Positions 1 through 7,468 of a stretch of DNA of 50,900 nt are shown piece after piece. The notes beneath the pieces are model-generated. The model was given only the letters and a program-made list of their open reading frames with translations, did no database searches and was not told where the DNA came from. This DNA is from an uncultured bacterium (GTDB lineage Bacteria; Bacteroidota; Ignavibacteria; Kapaibacteriales; UBA2268), in assembly GCA_937875295.1 (NCBI GenBank), contig CALLXS010000085.1, positions 1 to 50,900 on the forward strand, written 5' to 3'. How positions within the stretch are numbered: position 1 is the first letter of the stretch; every line of letters begins with the position of its first letter. The position numbers were made by a program, and so were the translations under genes.

Positions 1-66
1 AGTTTAAAAGGAGTTTAAAAGGAGTTTAAAAGGAGTTTAAAAGGAGTTTAAAAGGAGTTTAAAAGG
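1..66. repeat. Six tandem copies of an 11-bp unit
   Basis: The unit AGTTTAAAAGG is repeated six times without a mismatch from the first base of the window, so the array may continue to the left. It runs straight into the first copy of the structured repeat at 61-150. A related stretch (AAAAGGAGTTTAGAAGG) precedes the second copy near 2601, so the 11-bp unit is the 5' edge of that repeat, locally amplified. No function is visible. Confidence 0.95.
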
Positions 67-150
67 GGTCTTTTGCAAGGCCTTTTTGCCCAAAGTGATC
101 TTTTCCTTTGGGAGGAATTTTTAGATTTAAATGAACCTCTCTTCAGGTTC
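61..150. repeat. Structured dispersed repeat, copy 1 (three hairpins)
   Basis: This segment aligns almost without gaps with 2601-2702. It can fold into three hairpins: GTCTT/AAGGC around TTGC (68-81) followed by CTTTTT; CCCAAAG/CTTTGGG (89-95 with 106-112), a perfect 7-bp stem; and GAACCT/AGGTTC (133-138 with 145-150). In the other copy the first stem is GCCCT/AGGGC, so one T-A pair became C-G on both sides and a T-G wobble became C-G. That pattern suggests selection for the RNA or DNA fold. The first hairpin plus T-run resembles an intrinsic terminator. Confidence 0.8.
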
Positions 151-552
151 CGAAAACACTGCAACATACAGTTGAAGAGTAGCAGTTTCCAACCACTCAT
201 TTTTTTCCTTTATCTGTTTGGAATGAAAGCAATATGACTTGAAAAGTACTTTCGTTTCTTTTCGCCTCTAATTTGAATAATTTCATGTTTGGTTTTTAAA
301 AATATCACTATGTTCTTCTGCTTTACTTGAAATTTTTAAGTAGAATCTATCCCAAACTAACATTGTGTTGAAATTACAAATGAAATTACAAATATAGACT
401 TATGTCCTTCTATGAAATAGATGATGTTCTATGGAATCCATATTACCTTATTTCTCCCCAAAACCACATCCCTGAAGATCTCATGCCGATCTAAGGAAGT
501 TAATGAACGGAACTTTGTAGGCCAAGTCGTGAGCTCCTCAACAGATTTTGAA
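151..552. other. Gene-free stretch with a 12-bp duplication and a hairpin at its right edge
   Basis: No convincing gene is visible. There is a direct duplication of GAAATTACAAAT at 370-381 and 382-393. Just inside the right-hand gene, AATCATA and TATGATT (551-557 with 568-574) form a 7-bp stem around a 10-nt loop over the stop codon of the minus-strand methyltransferase. It could slow or end that transcript but has no T-run. The base composition is less AT-saturated than intergenic DNA in the right part of the window. Confidence 0.5.
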
Positions 553-1266
553 TCATAACTTTGTAGCTATGATTGAAACCAGATTAAAGTAGTTTCCACC
601 TTCTGCTTCCATCATTCCTATATCCCTACGAGCAAAATCGTTGTCACACATAAGCCAGTCTTTCCATGCTTCTTCAAAACAATTTAATTCTTTGCATTCT
701 TTAATACTTACCAAATCAGAGTTTTTCCATAAATTATACCACCAATCACATGAGTGTAGAGTTAAAGTCATATCATCAAACCAGTATGGCACTAATTCTG
801 CTGGAATTCCATTTGTAAATTCCTGCTTCAAGCCCGGAACTGCAACTGCAATTTGCCCTCCTTTTTTTACGAGTGGAGCAAAATGCCTTGTCAAATAATC
901 TGCTTCGATTCCAAAATAATGATAGGCATCTACGCTTATAGCAAGATCAAAAAATTCATGTGCAAACGGCAAATCGTGGGCTTCTGAATGTATTGGTATT
1001 ATTTTATCTTCCAGTCCCATTGACTTAATTCTCTCATAGTTATCTGTTGCACTTATCCAGAGATCAGTTGCAAAAACCGTAACATCATATTCTTTTGCCA
1101 GGAATATCGAGGTCAGCCCTCTCCCACATCCAAGATCGAGTATTCTCATGTCTTTCTCAAGCTTCAAAGATTCTGATACTTCTTCAAGAATCTTCATTGA
1201 GTTTGGTCCCATCATGTTTTCTTTAGCAAAATCAAAATCATATTTGTTACTTTTTGTAAACATCAT
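553..1266 (-). CDS. Class I SAM-dependent methyltransferase
   Basis: A soluble protein of about 237 residues with a Rossmann-type methyltransferase fold. Motif I is clear (ILDLGCGRG, about residues 42-50), an acidic motif II region follows (FATDLW), and a motif IV-like DLAISVDAYHYFG is present. The C-terminal MMEAEGGNYFNLV is typical of small methyltransferases common in archaea and Firmicutes; the substrate cannot be told. The longest frame begins with GTG at 1275, but two ATG codons at 1266 and 1263 follow the sequence GTGGTCAAG, so I start at 1266. It is divergent from the TrmB-type regulator at 1504, which suggests that the regulator controls it. Both look foreign to the backbone on the right. 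The family is certain; the archaeal origin is an inference from sequence style. Confidence 0.88.
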   Translation of the reverse strand: MMFTKSNKYDFDFAKENMMGPNSMKILEEVSESLKLEKDMRILDLGCGRGLTSIFLAKEYDVTVFATDLWISATDNYERIKSMGLEDKIIPIHSEAHDLPFAHEFFDLAISVDAYHYFGIEADYLTRHFAPLVKKGGQIAVAVPGLKQEFTNGIPAELVPYWFDDMTLTLHSCDWWYNLWKNSDLVSIKECKELNCFEEAWKDWLMCDNDFARRDIGMMEAEGGNYFNLVSIIATKL

Positions 1267-1301
1267 CTTGACCACTTTTAGTTAATCCATCCCATATTAT
1301 T

Positions 1302-1475
1302 TTATGGAGTTTTTTTATTTAGAATTGTTCTATAGATTTCGAGGCAACCTTCATCACATATTGTTTTTTTATTTGAACGGATGTATTCAGTCAGTATAGC
1401 CTTTAACTTAACAACTTTACCTTCATATGCTTGAACAGTAGTCTTAATATCGTTCAGAAAGATAACCGTTTTACT
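1302..1475 (-). other. Protein-like open frame without a start codon, possible gene remnant
   Basis: The gap between the methyltransferase and the TrmB-type gene holds a minus-strand frame of 57 codons, bounded by TAG at 1476-1478 and ending with TAA at 1302. It has no ATG, GTG or TTG near its 5' end. The translation has a mixed, protein-like composition (for example AYEGKVVKLKAILTEYI) and a Cys pair (ICDEGC). It may be the tail of a lost gene, part of the methyltransferase leader, or chance. I do not recognise a family. Confidence 0.25.
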
Positions 1476-1503
1476 CTACAATAAACTGAAAAGTAGTGAA
1501 AAG

Positions 1504-2331
1504 ATGAATGAAAAATTACTTGCAAAAATTGGATTGAACAGGTATGAGAGTTCAGTTTACCTAACACTTTTAAAACAAGATTTTATTGAAGCAAGCAAAT
1601 TATCACATGCATCGAAAGTCCCTATAGGAAAAATCTATGAGGTTCTCAAAGCCCTCAAAAACTATGAGCTTGTTGAAATCCAACCGTCAAGACCACAGAG
1701 ATACCGAGCTGTTGATCCTAAAAGCGCATTTAAACTTATGTACAAAAGAAAAGAGGAAGAAACACTCAATGAGCTCAAAATGTTCAAAGAAACATTTGAT
1801 GAAATCGAAAGGGAACTCTGCAACGACAATTCACCACAAAATGCTGAAACTGTCTTCTGGCCTGACAGATTTCGTAATAATGAACTAAAAGAAATGGTAA
1901 ATTCATCTTTTGAGAAAATCGAGCATGAAATATGCGTTGTAATCCATATGAAGTACAAGCCTGGAAGATCGGAGCTATATGATACCTCAGTATCCACCTT
2001 TAGCAAAGCTTATTTGAGTTTAATAGAACGTGGCATAAAAGTTAAAATTTTAGACCCGGGATCACAACTACTGCCATCATTAAAAGAGCTTATTGATTCG
2101 ATAGAAGACCTGTCGTTTAAACGCTATTTTAAGGATCTGATGGAAATAAGAATTTTAGAAAACGAATACAATTTTACAATCATTGATTCTAAGATAACCC
2201 TGATAGATATTGAAGATCAGTTCAATATGAGTAGAAATCTCGGTATGGCACGAATATATGATGAATCATATGCTAAGCAATTCAAGACAAAATTTGATGA
2301 ACTCTGGACAAAGGGCGAATTGTTTCTCTGA
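1504..2331 (+). CDS. TrmB-family transcriptional regulator
   Basis: A regulator of 275 residues. The N-terminus is a TrmB-type winged helix (residues about 1-75): LAKIGLNRYESSVYLTLL, then the recognition-helix region ASKVPIGKIYEVLKAL and the wing YELVEIQPSRPQRYRA. A coiled helix follows (about 78-105). The C-terminal half (about 120-270) resembles the PLD-like ligand-binding domain of TrmB proteins, with KVKILDPG and FTIIDSKITLIDIEDQ. TrmB proteins are mainly archaeal sugar- or metabolite-responsive repressors, less often bacterial. It is divergent from the methyltransferase 237 bp away, the usual layout for a local regulator. Its stop codon lies inside the first unit of a 24-bp tandem repeat, so the last codons derive from repeat sequence. 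The ribosome site is weak (AGTGAAAAG). Confidence 0.88.
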   Translation: MNEKLLAKIGLNRYESSVYLTLLKQDFIEASKLSHASKVPIGKIYEVLKALKNYELVEIQPSRPQRYRAVDPKSAFKLMYKRKEEETLNELKMFKETFDEIERELCNDNSPQNAETVFWPDRFRNNELKEMVNSSFEKIEHEICVVIHMKYKPGRSELYDTSVSTFSKAYLSLIERGIKVKILDPGSQLLPSLKELIDSIEDLSFKRYFKDLMEIRILENEYNFTIIDSKITLIDIEDQFNMSRNLGMARIYDESYAKQFKTKFDELWTKGELFL

Positions 2332-2369
2332 CTTGACTTGCAAAGGTTTCTCTGACTTGACTTGCAAAG
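2322..2369. repeat. Perfect 24-bp tandem duplication over the end of the TrmB-type gene
   Basis: Two identical 24-bp units begin GTTTCTCTGACTTGACTTGC; the first carries the TGA stop of the upstream gene at 2329-2331. This looks like recent slippage or duplication. Within each unit GACTT is also doubled. No function can be assigned. Confidence 0.95.
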
Positions 2370-2495
2370 ATATCCGTAAATTTCAATTTTTCTATTAGTT
2401 TTTGCCTCTTTTTCCTGAAGATGAACGTAAAATCGAAACTTTTGAACTCTCTTTTTGATGCCTTCAAAGTTTATTCATTGCAGCCATATTAAAAA

Positions 2496-2560
2496 AATAT
2501 ATTTTTCCTGCCGGCGGTCTGCTTAAGTCTCCCCCATATACGTTTGTTAGGAAAAGGATT
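2496..2560. repeat. Second dispersed repeat, copy 1
   Basis: AATATATTT followed by CCTGCCGGCGGTCTGCT and a C-rich run recurs at 2714-2775 with scattered mismatches. The core CCGGCGG is strikingly GC-rich in this AT-rich setting and includes the palindrome GCCGGC. The two copies bracket copy 2 of the three-hairpin repeat, giving an ABA layout. There is no coding potential. Confidence 0.75.
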
Positions 2561-2600
2561 AGAAAAGCGAAATTGAAAGCCCTTAGTTTTTGTAAATATA

Positions 2601-2702
2601 AAAGGAGTTTAGAAGGAGCCCTTCGCAGGGCCTTTTTACTCGAAGTGATCTTTTCCTTTGGGGAGGGATTTTTTGATTGAAAGTGAACTTCTCTTCACGT
2701 TC
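2601..2702. repeat. Structured dispersed repeat, copy 2
   Basis: Counterpart of 61-150. The hairpins are GCCCT/AGGGC around TCGC (2618-2631), a second stem kept with two wobble pairs, and a weaker third stem near 2685-2702 in which one pair is lost. The conserved linker AAGTGATCTTTTCCTTTGGG is almost unchanged while stem positions vary. The two copies flank the methyltransferase and regulator pair, so they could be traces of how that pair was acquired, or a family of intergenic elements in the donor. Confidence 0.8.
2613..2637 (+). terminator. Intrinsic terminator-like hairpin inside repeat copy 2
   Basis: AAGG-A-GCCCT, loop TCGC, AGGGC-CTTTTT: a strong GC stem, extendable by AAGG/CCTT, followed by a T-run on the plus strand. 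It lies about 280 bp after the TrmB-type gene, the only plus-strand gene upstream, and could end that transcript. Confidence 0.55.
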
Positions 2703-2713
2703 AACTCAGCTAA

Positions 2714-2775
2714 AATATATTTCTCCCGCCGGCGGTCTGCTGAAATCTTCCCCGAATACTTTTACTTAGGGCAGA
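2714..2775. repeat. Second dispersed repeat, copy 2
   Basis: Imperfect copy of 2496-2560, sharing the CCGCCGGCGGTCTGCT core and the following C-rich and TAC-rich segments. It lies on the other side of the three-hairpin element. Confidence 0.75.
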
Positions 2776-2783
2776 TAGAAAAC

Positions 2784-2814
2784 AAGGAGGTGATCGAAGT
2801 TGGGTCATTATTAA
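2784..2814 (+). promoter_or_regulatory. Full-length Shine-Dalgarno sequence leading into a four-codon frame
   Basis: AAGGAGGTGATC at 2784-2795 is a complete match to the anti-Shine-Dalgarno end of 16S rRNA. It is followed at a workable distance by TTG (2800) and three further codons before TAA (2812-2814). No gene of normal size follows on this strand. It could be the cut-off front of a lost gene, a tiny leader peptide, or chance. Normal genes in this window have much weaker ribosome sites. Confidence 0.35.
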
Positions 2815-2897
2815 TTCTGTAAACACTTTGTAATGAAGGCAAAAGAAATAGGGAAATTAACTGTGAGTTTACTTAGATATTGTCATGGAAATGCTTA

Positions 2898-4262
2898 TTA
2901 TGAGAAATTTCTCCTTATATTTTTGACACACTCTTTAAAATGAAAGCCTCTAATTTCGAAATTAGGATACATATCCCAACTTGCACATGCAGGAGAAAGC
3001 AACACAGTATCTCCATTCTCTGCAATATTATAAGCTTCCTCAACACATTTTTCCATGTTTTCTTTAATTGTTACATTTAAATAATTTAAACCTTCAGCCG
3101 TGTTTTTTATTTTTTCTGCTGTTTCACCCAATAAAATCATATGTTTTACTTTACCACTAAATGATATTATAAAGTTTGAAAAATCACTTCCTTTGTCATA
3201 TCCTCCAGCTATTAGAATGATACTTCCTTCGATGGCTTCGACAGCTTTTATTGCTGAATCTGGATTTGTACCTTTAGAATCGTTAATAAATCGAACACCA
3301 TTCACTTCTCTAACAAATTCGATCCGATGTTCTACACCTTCAAATTCCTTCAACGCCTTTGTGATGTGTTCTGGAGATATTCCTGCAAAAAAGGCAATAG
3401 CAACGGCTGCTAATCCATTCTCTACATTATGTAAGCCTGGTATTTTAAGATCTTCTGTTTTGCATATCGGAATCATCTCATTATTTTTATTTTTAATGAT
3501 GATCCATTTTCCTTTAACGAAACACCCAAAATCGAGTTCTATTTTTCTACTAAAGGGAACGACATTTGCCTTACAATATAATGAACGTTTATATGATTCA
3601 GCGCAATCATAATTAACTATAAAATAATCGTTTTTAGTTTGGTTTTGGAATATTTTTGCTTTTACATCTCCATATTGTTCCATTGTTTTGTGCCTGTCAA
3701 GATGATCTTCGGTAATATTTAACAAAGCTGATACTATTGGCTTGAACTGTTTAATTGTCTCTAGTTGAAAACTACTTGTTTCCGTAATAAGATATGAATT
3801 ATTCACCGTTTCAAAAACTTTTGAAATCGCGGCAATGCCAATGTTTCCAACTACCTTAGATTCTTTACCTGCATTATTAAATATCTCGCCTACTAAAGTA
3901 GTAGTTGTTGTTTTTCCATTCGTTCCTGTAATAGCAATATATTTCCCTTTACTTAGCCTATAGGCTAATTCGAGTTCACCAATTATTTCAATTCCCAAGC
4001 TTTCAGATTCTAAAATAAATGGCTCATCAAGAGGAATTCCTGGACTCAACACTATCAAATCAAATTGATTTAATCTTACTGGATCTTTTCCTAAATATGA
4101 TGGAATATTATTTTTTCGTATTAGATCTAATATCTCTTTCCCAATTGCTTCCTTTTTATCATAAACACTGATTTTAGCTCCTATTTTCAAAAGAGTGTCT
4201 GCAACAGACATACCAGATTTACCCATTCCAGCAACAAGTACTTTTTTATCATTTAAAGACAT
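2898..4262 (-). CDS. murD: UDP-N-acetylmuramoyl-L-alanine--D-glutamate ligase MurD
   Basis: Cytoplasmic peptidoglycan enzyme adding D-glutamate to UDP-MurNAc-L-Ala with ATP. At 454 residues it has the usual length and all three Mur-ligase domains: an N-terminal Rossmann domain (KKVLVAGMGKSGMSVA), the ATP site ITGTNGKTTTTT (about 111-122) with NITEDHLDRH in the central domain, and the C-terminal domain with FINDSKGTNPDSA and LLSPACASWDMYPNFEIRG, a MurD signature. It is followed on the same strand, 213 bp upstream, by murA. The start is ATG at 4262, preceded by GTGGTCAA, nearly the same leader as the methyltransferase at 1266. The C-terminal signature recalls Firmicutes sequences, so a foreign origin is possible but unproven. 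Confidence 0.96.
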   Translation of the reverse strand: MSLNDKKVLVAGMGKSGMSVADTLLKIGAKISVYDKKEAIGKEILDLIRKNNIPSYLGKDPVRLNQFDLIVLSPGIPLDEPFILESESLGIEIIGELELAYRLSKGKYIAITGTNGKTTTTTLVGEIFNNAGKESKVVGNIGIAAISKVFETVNNSYLITETSSFQLETIKQFKPIVSALLNITEDHLDRHKTMEQYGDVKAKIFQNQTKNDYFIVNYDCAESYKRSLYCKANVVPFSRKIELDFGCFVKGKWIIIKNKNNEMIPICKTEDLKIPGLHNVENGLAAVAIAFFAGISPEHITKALKEFEGVEHRIEFVREVNGVRFINDSKGTNPDSAIKAVEAIEGSIILIAGGYDKGSDFSNFIISFSGKVKHMILLGETAEKIKNTAEGLNYLNVTIKENMEKCVEEAYNIAENGDTVLLSPACASWDMYPNFEIRGFHFKECVKNIRRNFS

Positions 4263-4475
4263 TTGACCACATCTTTTAATCAGAATTAAAATTCATGAAT
4301 AAACAGAAAAAAAGTTATTCCTGAATACACCAAATAATCTTAATTTGTTGCTGCATTTCGAACTCAAAAATTCAATGAGTCCATGTCCATATTTTTGATC
4401 GATTATCGAAAAACATGATTAAATTGACAAATTGTGAATTTTGAAATCATCTTTTATAAAACAGCTTGTTTTGTA

Positions 4476-5729
4476 TCAAAAACGGCGTTCGATATCTGCT
4501 CCCACTAAATTCAAAACTTTTGCAATGTTCTCATATCCTCGTTCTATTTGAGAAGCATTATCAATAATAGTTTTACCTCTCGCGTTTAATCCAGCCAAGA
4601 TTAAAGTAGCTCCTGTTCTTAAGTCTAATGCAGTTACTTGTGATCCAATTAATCTATTAACTCCATTAATAGTAGCAATATTTTCGTCTATTCTAATATT
4701 AGCGCCCATTTTTCTCAATTCAACTACGTGATTATATCTATTATTAAATATATTTTCTTGAATAGTACTTTCTCCCTCAGCTATTGCTAACAGAGGTGTT
4801 ACTATTGGTTGCATATCTGTTGGAAATCCAGGATATACTTTTGTGATGATCTCTACTGGTCGTATTTCGTCTGATGAAATTACTCTTATACCTTCATTAT
4901 TCTCTATAACTTCAACTCCAATTTCGCGTAACTTTTCTGCAACGTTTTTCAAAAAATCGATCTTAGTATTGTTTATTTGGATATTACCTTTTGTAACTGC
5001 TGCAGCTATCATATATGTCCCAGTAGTTATGCGATCTGGCATTATAGAATAAGTTGTTCCACCTAGTTTTTCAACCCCACTTATTCTTATTATGCTTGTT
5101 CCAGCTCCTTTTATATCTGCTCCCATTGAATTCAGAAAATTAGCTAAATCAACCACTTCTGGCTCTTTTGCAGCGTTATTTATGATCGTCTCCCCATCGG
5201 CCAGACAAGAAGCAATTATTATCTGATGAGTAGCACCTACGCTAGGAAACTTAAATGTAATATTTGTACCTTTTAATTTTTTATTTGCTTCTGCAATAAT
5301 AAAGTTATTTTTTATGTATATATTTGCTCCCAATGCTCCGAGTCCTTTTATGTGAAAATCTAGCTCACGAGTTCCTATATTACATCCACCTGGTAATGGG
5401 ATTTTTACTTTCGAAAAACGGTTTAGTAATGCACCAACTAAAAGGACAGAAGAACTTATTTTGCTTACCATTGTTTCAGATAACTCAGTTTTCTTCAAAA
5501 TATTAGATTTAATATGGATTATATTATTTTTTGATTTTATTTCTGCCCCATATTTCTGAAGTAATTTATTCATAATTAGCACATCTTTCAAGTATGGAAC
5601 GTTATTTAAAATTACCATTTCTTGTGTCAGTAGTGAGCCAACTAATATAGGCAATACTGCATTTTTTGCACCATTTATATTTATAGTGCCTTCCAATCTA
5701 TTTCCACCTTGAATAACAAATTGATCCAT
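4476..5729 (-). CDS. murA: UDP-N-acetylglucosamine 1-carboxyvinyltransferase MurA
   Basis: First committed enzyme of peptidoglycan synthesis: it transfers enolpyruvate from PEP to UDP-GlcNAc. The 417-residue length is standard and the EPSP-synthase-like double fold is complete. The conserved Lys22 lies in NGAKNAVLPIL, and the catalytic Cys is Cys116 in PLPGGCNIG. The Cys, rather than the Asp of fosfomycin-resistant lineages, predicts fosfomycin sensitivity. Later family motifs include GVEVIENNEGIRV and PTDMQPIVTPLLAIAEG, followed by EIFNNR-like IFNNRYNHVVELRKMGA. It lies upstream of murD on the same strand and is divergent from the MurC-type ligase at 5952, so the three form one wall-synthesis cluster. 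The 213-bp gap to murD shows no clear terminator or promoter. Confidence 0.96.
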   Translation of the reverse strand: MDQFVIQGGNRLEGTININGAKNAVLPILVGSLLTQEMVILNNVPYLKDVLIMNKLLQKYGAEIKSKNNIIHIKSNILKKTELSETMVSKISSSVLLVGALLNRFSKVKIPLPGGCNIGTRELDFHIKGLGALGANIYIKNNFIIAEANKKLKGTNITFKFPSVGATHQIIIASCLADGETIINNAAKEPEVVDLANFLNSMGADIKGAGTSIIRISGVEKLGGTTYSIMPDRITTGTYMIAAAVTKGNIQINNTKIDFLKNVAEKLREIGVEVIENNEGIRVISSDEIRPVEIITKVYPGFPTDMQPIVTPLLAIAEGESTIQENIFNNRYNHVVELRKMGANIRIDENIATINGVNRLIGSQVTALDLRTGATLILAGLNARGKTIIDNASQIERGYENIAKVLNLVGADIERRF

Positions 5730-5951
5730 TTTAACTATCTTCTATTTTCGTTAATCGAATATGTTAGGCTTTCTAATGTAAGTACAAAAATGAAATATAA
5801 ACATGTTGCTCACATATTATGATTTAGGGTTTAAATTCTCATACTCCTGATTTCTCAGCTCAACTGCGTAGATTCGTTCTTATTCCTAAAAGTAAATAAT
5901 TATTAATGTCTGTAGTAGATTGCAACTAAGCTATAATTGATGAGGTATTAA

Positions 5952-7361
5952 ATGGAAATTTGCTTTGATAGAGTGGAAAAAGTACATTTTATTGGTATTG
6001 GCGGAGTTGGTATAAGTGCAATAGCAAGGTTGCTGAGAGTCGCAGGAAAAGAAGTGAGTGGCTCAGATATACAAAATTCTTCTATTTGTGATGACTTAAA
6101 AAAATACGGAGTGAAAATTTTTATAGGTCATTCAGAGAATAACATCGAAAAAGATACAGATTTAGTGATTTATAGTCTTGCCATTTTAGATAATAATCTG
6201 GAATTAAAAAAAGCAAAAAAAATTGGTATAAATATTATTAATTACCATCAAGCTCTAGGAATTTTTTTTAATAAAAAAAATGGAATCGCTGTCTGTGGGA
6301 CACATGGAAAATCCACAACGACTGCCATGGTTGGATTGTTATTGGATGATGCTAAACTTGATCCTTCAATTGTTGTTGGAAGTATAGTTCCCAGATACAA
6401 TAGCAATCTTAAAGTTGGAAAAAGTCAGTATTTTGTAGCTGAAGCATGCGAATATAAACGCTCCTTTTTAAACCTTAAACCTAAAATTATAATACTAAAT
6501 AATATTGAACTTGATCATACTGATTATTATCTAAATTTAGATGATCTTAAAAATGCCTTTAAAGAATTTATTGATAATTTGCCACATGATGGAATTTTGA
6601 TTTGTAATGGTGATGATATAAATGTAAAAAACTTAAGTTCAAAAATAAGATTTTATCATCCTGAAGTAGAGATTATGTCTTTTGGGCAAAGCAAAGATAA
6701 CGATTTATATGTGTCTAATATTAGACTTGAAGCCGGAATTAGTAAATACAAGGTTCTTTATTTAAGCAAAGAATTAGGCGAATTTAGCATAAAAGCACCT
6801 GGACTTTTCAACGTTTATAATTCACTTGCTGCCATATCTTTAGGAATTGTATTGGGTATTCCTGTTAAAACAATTCAGAGGTCTCTTACTAATTTTTCAG
6901 GTATCTGGCGGAGATTTGAGATTAAAGGAACATATAGAAAATCTTTGGTTATTTCAGATTATGCACATCACCCTACAGCTATAAAAGCAACGATTGAAGG
7001 TGCAAAGAGATTCTATCCAGACAGAAGAATATTTGTAGTTTTTCAACCTCACCAATATAATCGAGTAAAAAAATTGTACGACTCTTTTTTGGACTGCTTT
7101 AATAATGCAGATATTGTGATTATAACTGAAATATTTGGTGTGGTGGGACGAGAAAAAAAAGAAGATCAATGTCTAAGTTCATTGTATTTAGTGAATGACA
7201 TTATTAGAAAAGAAAGCAAATTGGCAGACAAAGTATTCTATGCAAAGGATTTAATTCATGCAAGAAAAATAATTGACGAAAAAATTCAAGACGGAGATAT
7301 ACTTTTGTTCATGACTGCTGGTGATCTGTACAAAATTGCCGATGAAATAACAAAGAAATGA
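5952..7361 (+). CDS. MurC-type Mur ligase with atypical EACEYKRSF motif (second murC homologue)
   Basis: A Mur ligase of 469 residues in the MurC/Mpl branch: N-terminal VHFIGIGGVGISAIA, ATP site CGTHGKSTTTAM (115-126), central NNIELDHTDYY, and C-terminal SDYAHHPTAIKATIEGA with FQPHQYNR. The expected MurC reaction is ligation of L-alanine to UDP-MurNAc. The motif that is EADE(S/Y)D in ordinary MurC, as in the other copy at 25603-26961 (EADEYDRSF), reads EACEYKRSF here (164-172). From memory this variant is common in Patescibacteria (CPR) MurC proteins. It could be a true MurC from a CPR-like donor, a ligase with altered specificity, or an Mpl-like recycling enzyme. The start ATG has a GAGG ribosome site 7 nt upstream (GAGGTATTAAATG). 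It is divergent from murA. Confidence 0.85.
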   Translation: MEICFDRVEKVHFIGIGGVGISAIARLLRVAGKEVSGSDIQNSSICDDLKKYGVKIFIGHSENNIEKDTDLVIYSLAILDNNLELKKAKKIGINIINYHQALGIFFNKKNGIAVCGTHGKSTTTAMVGLLLDDAKLDPSIVVGSIVPRYNSNLKVGKSQYFVAEACEYKRSFLNLKPKIIILNNIELDHTDYYLNLDDLKNAFKEFIDNLPHDGILICNGDDINVKNLSSKIRFYHPEVEIMSFGQSKDNDLYVSNIRLEAGISKYKVLYLSKELGEFSIKAPGLFNVYNSLAAISLGIVLGIPVKTIQRSLTNFSGIWRRFEIKGTYRKSLVISDYAHHPTAIKATIEGAKRFYPDRRIFVVFQPHQYNRVKKLYDSFLDCFNNADIVIITEIFGVVGREKKEDQCLSSLYLVNDIIRKESKLADKVFYAKDLIHARKIIDEKIQDGDILLFMTAGDLYKIADEITKK

Positions 7362-7468
7362 GTAAAATATTTTTGGCATTCAATTCTATTAATCTAATTC
7401 TTATATCAGGTAATTTATAAGAAGCAAAAGCTTGTATACCCAATTTTATAGAACTATTGAAGTTATTT

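Noticed and set aside
1..66. Tandem array at the left edge as a CRISPR array
   Set aside because: The 11-bp units are contiguous without spacers, and there are no cas genes.
2784..2795. Fragment of a 16S rRNA gene (complement of its 3' end)
   Set aside because: Only the 12-nt Shine-Dalgarno complement matches; the next bases do not follow the rRNA sequence.
2833..2940. Short plus-strand frame of 35 codons starting MKAKEIGKLTVSLL
   Set aside because: It runs into the antisense of murD and has no family resemblance; the strong ribosome site upstream is out of range and is followed by a stop.
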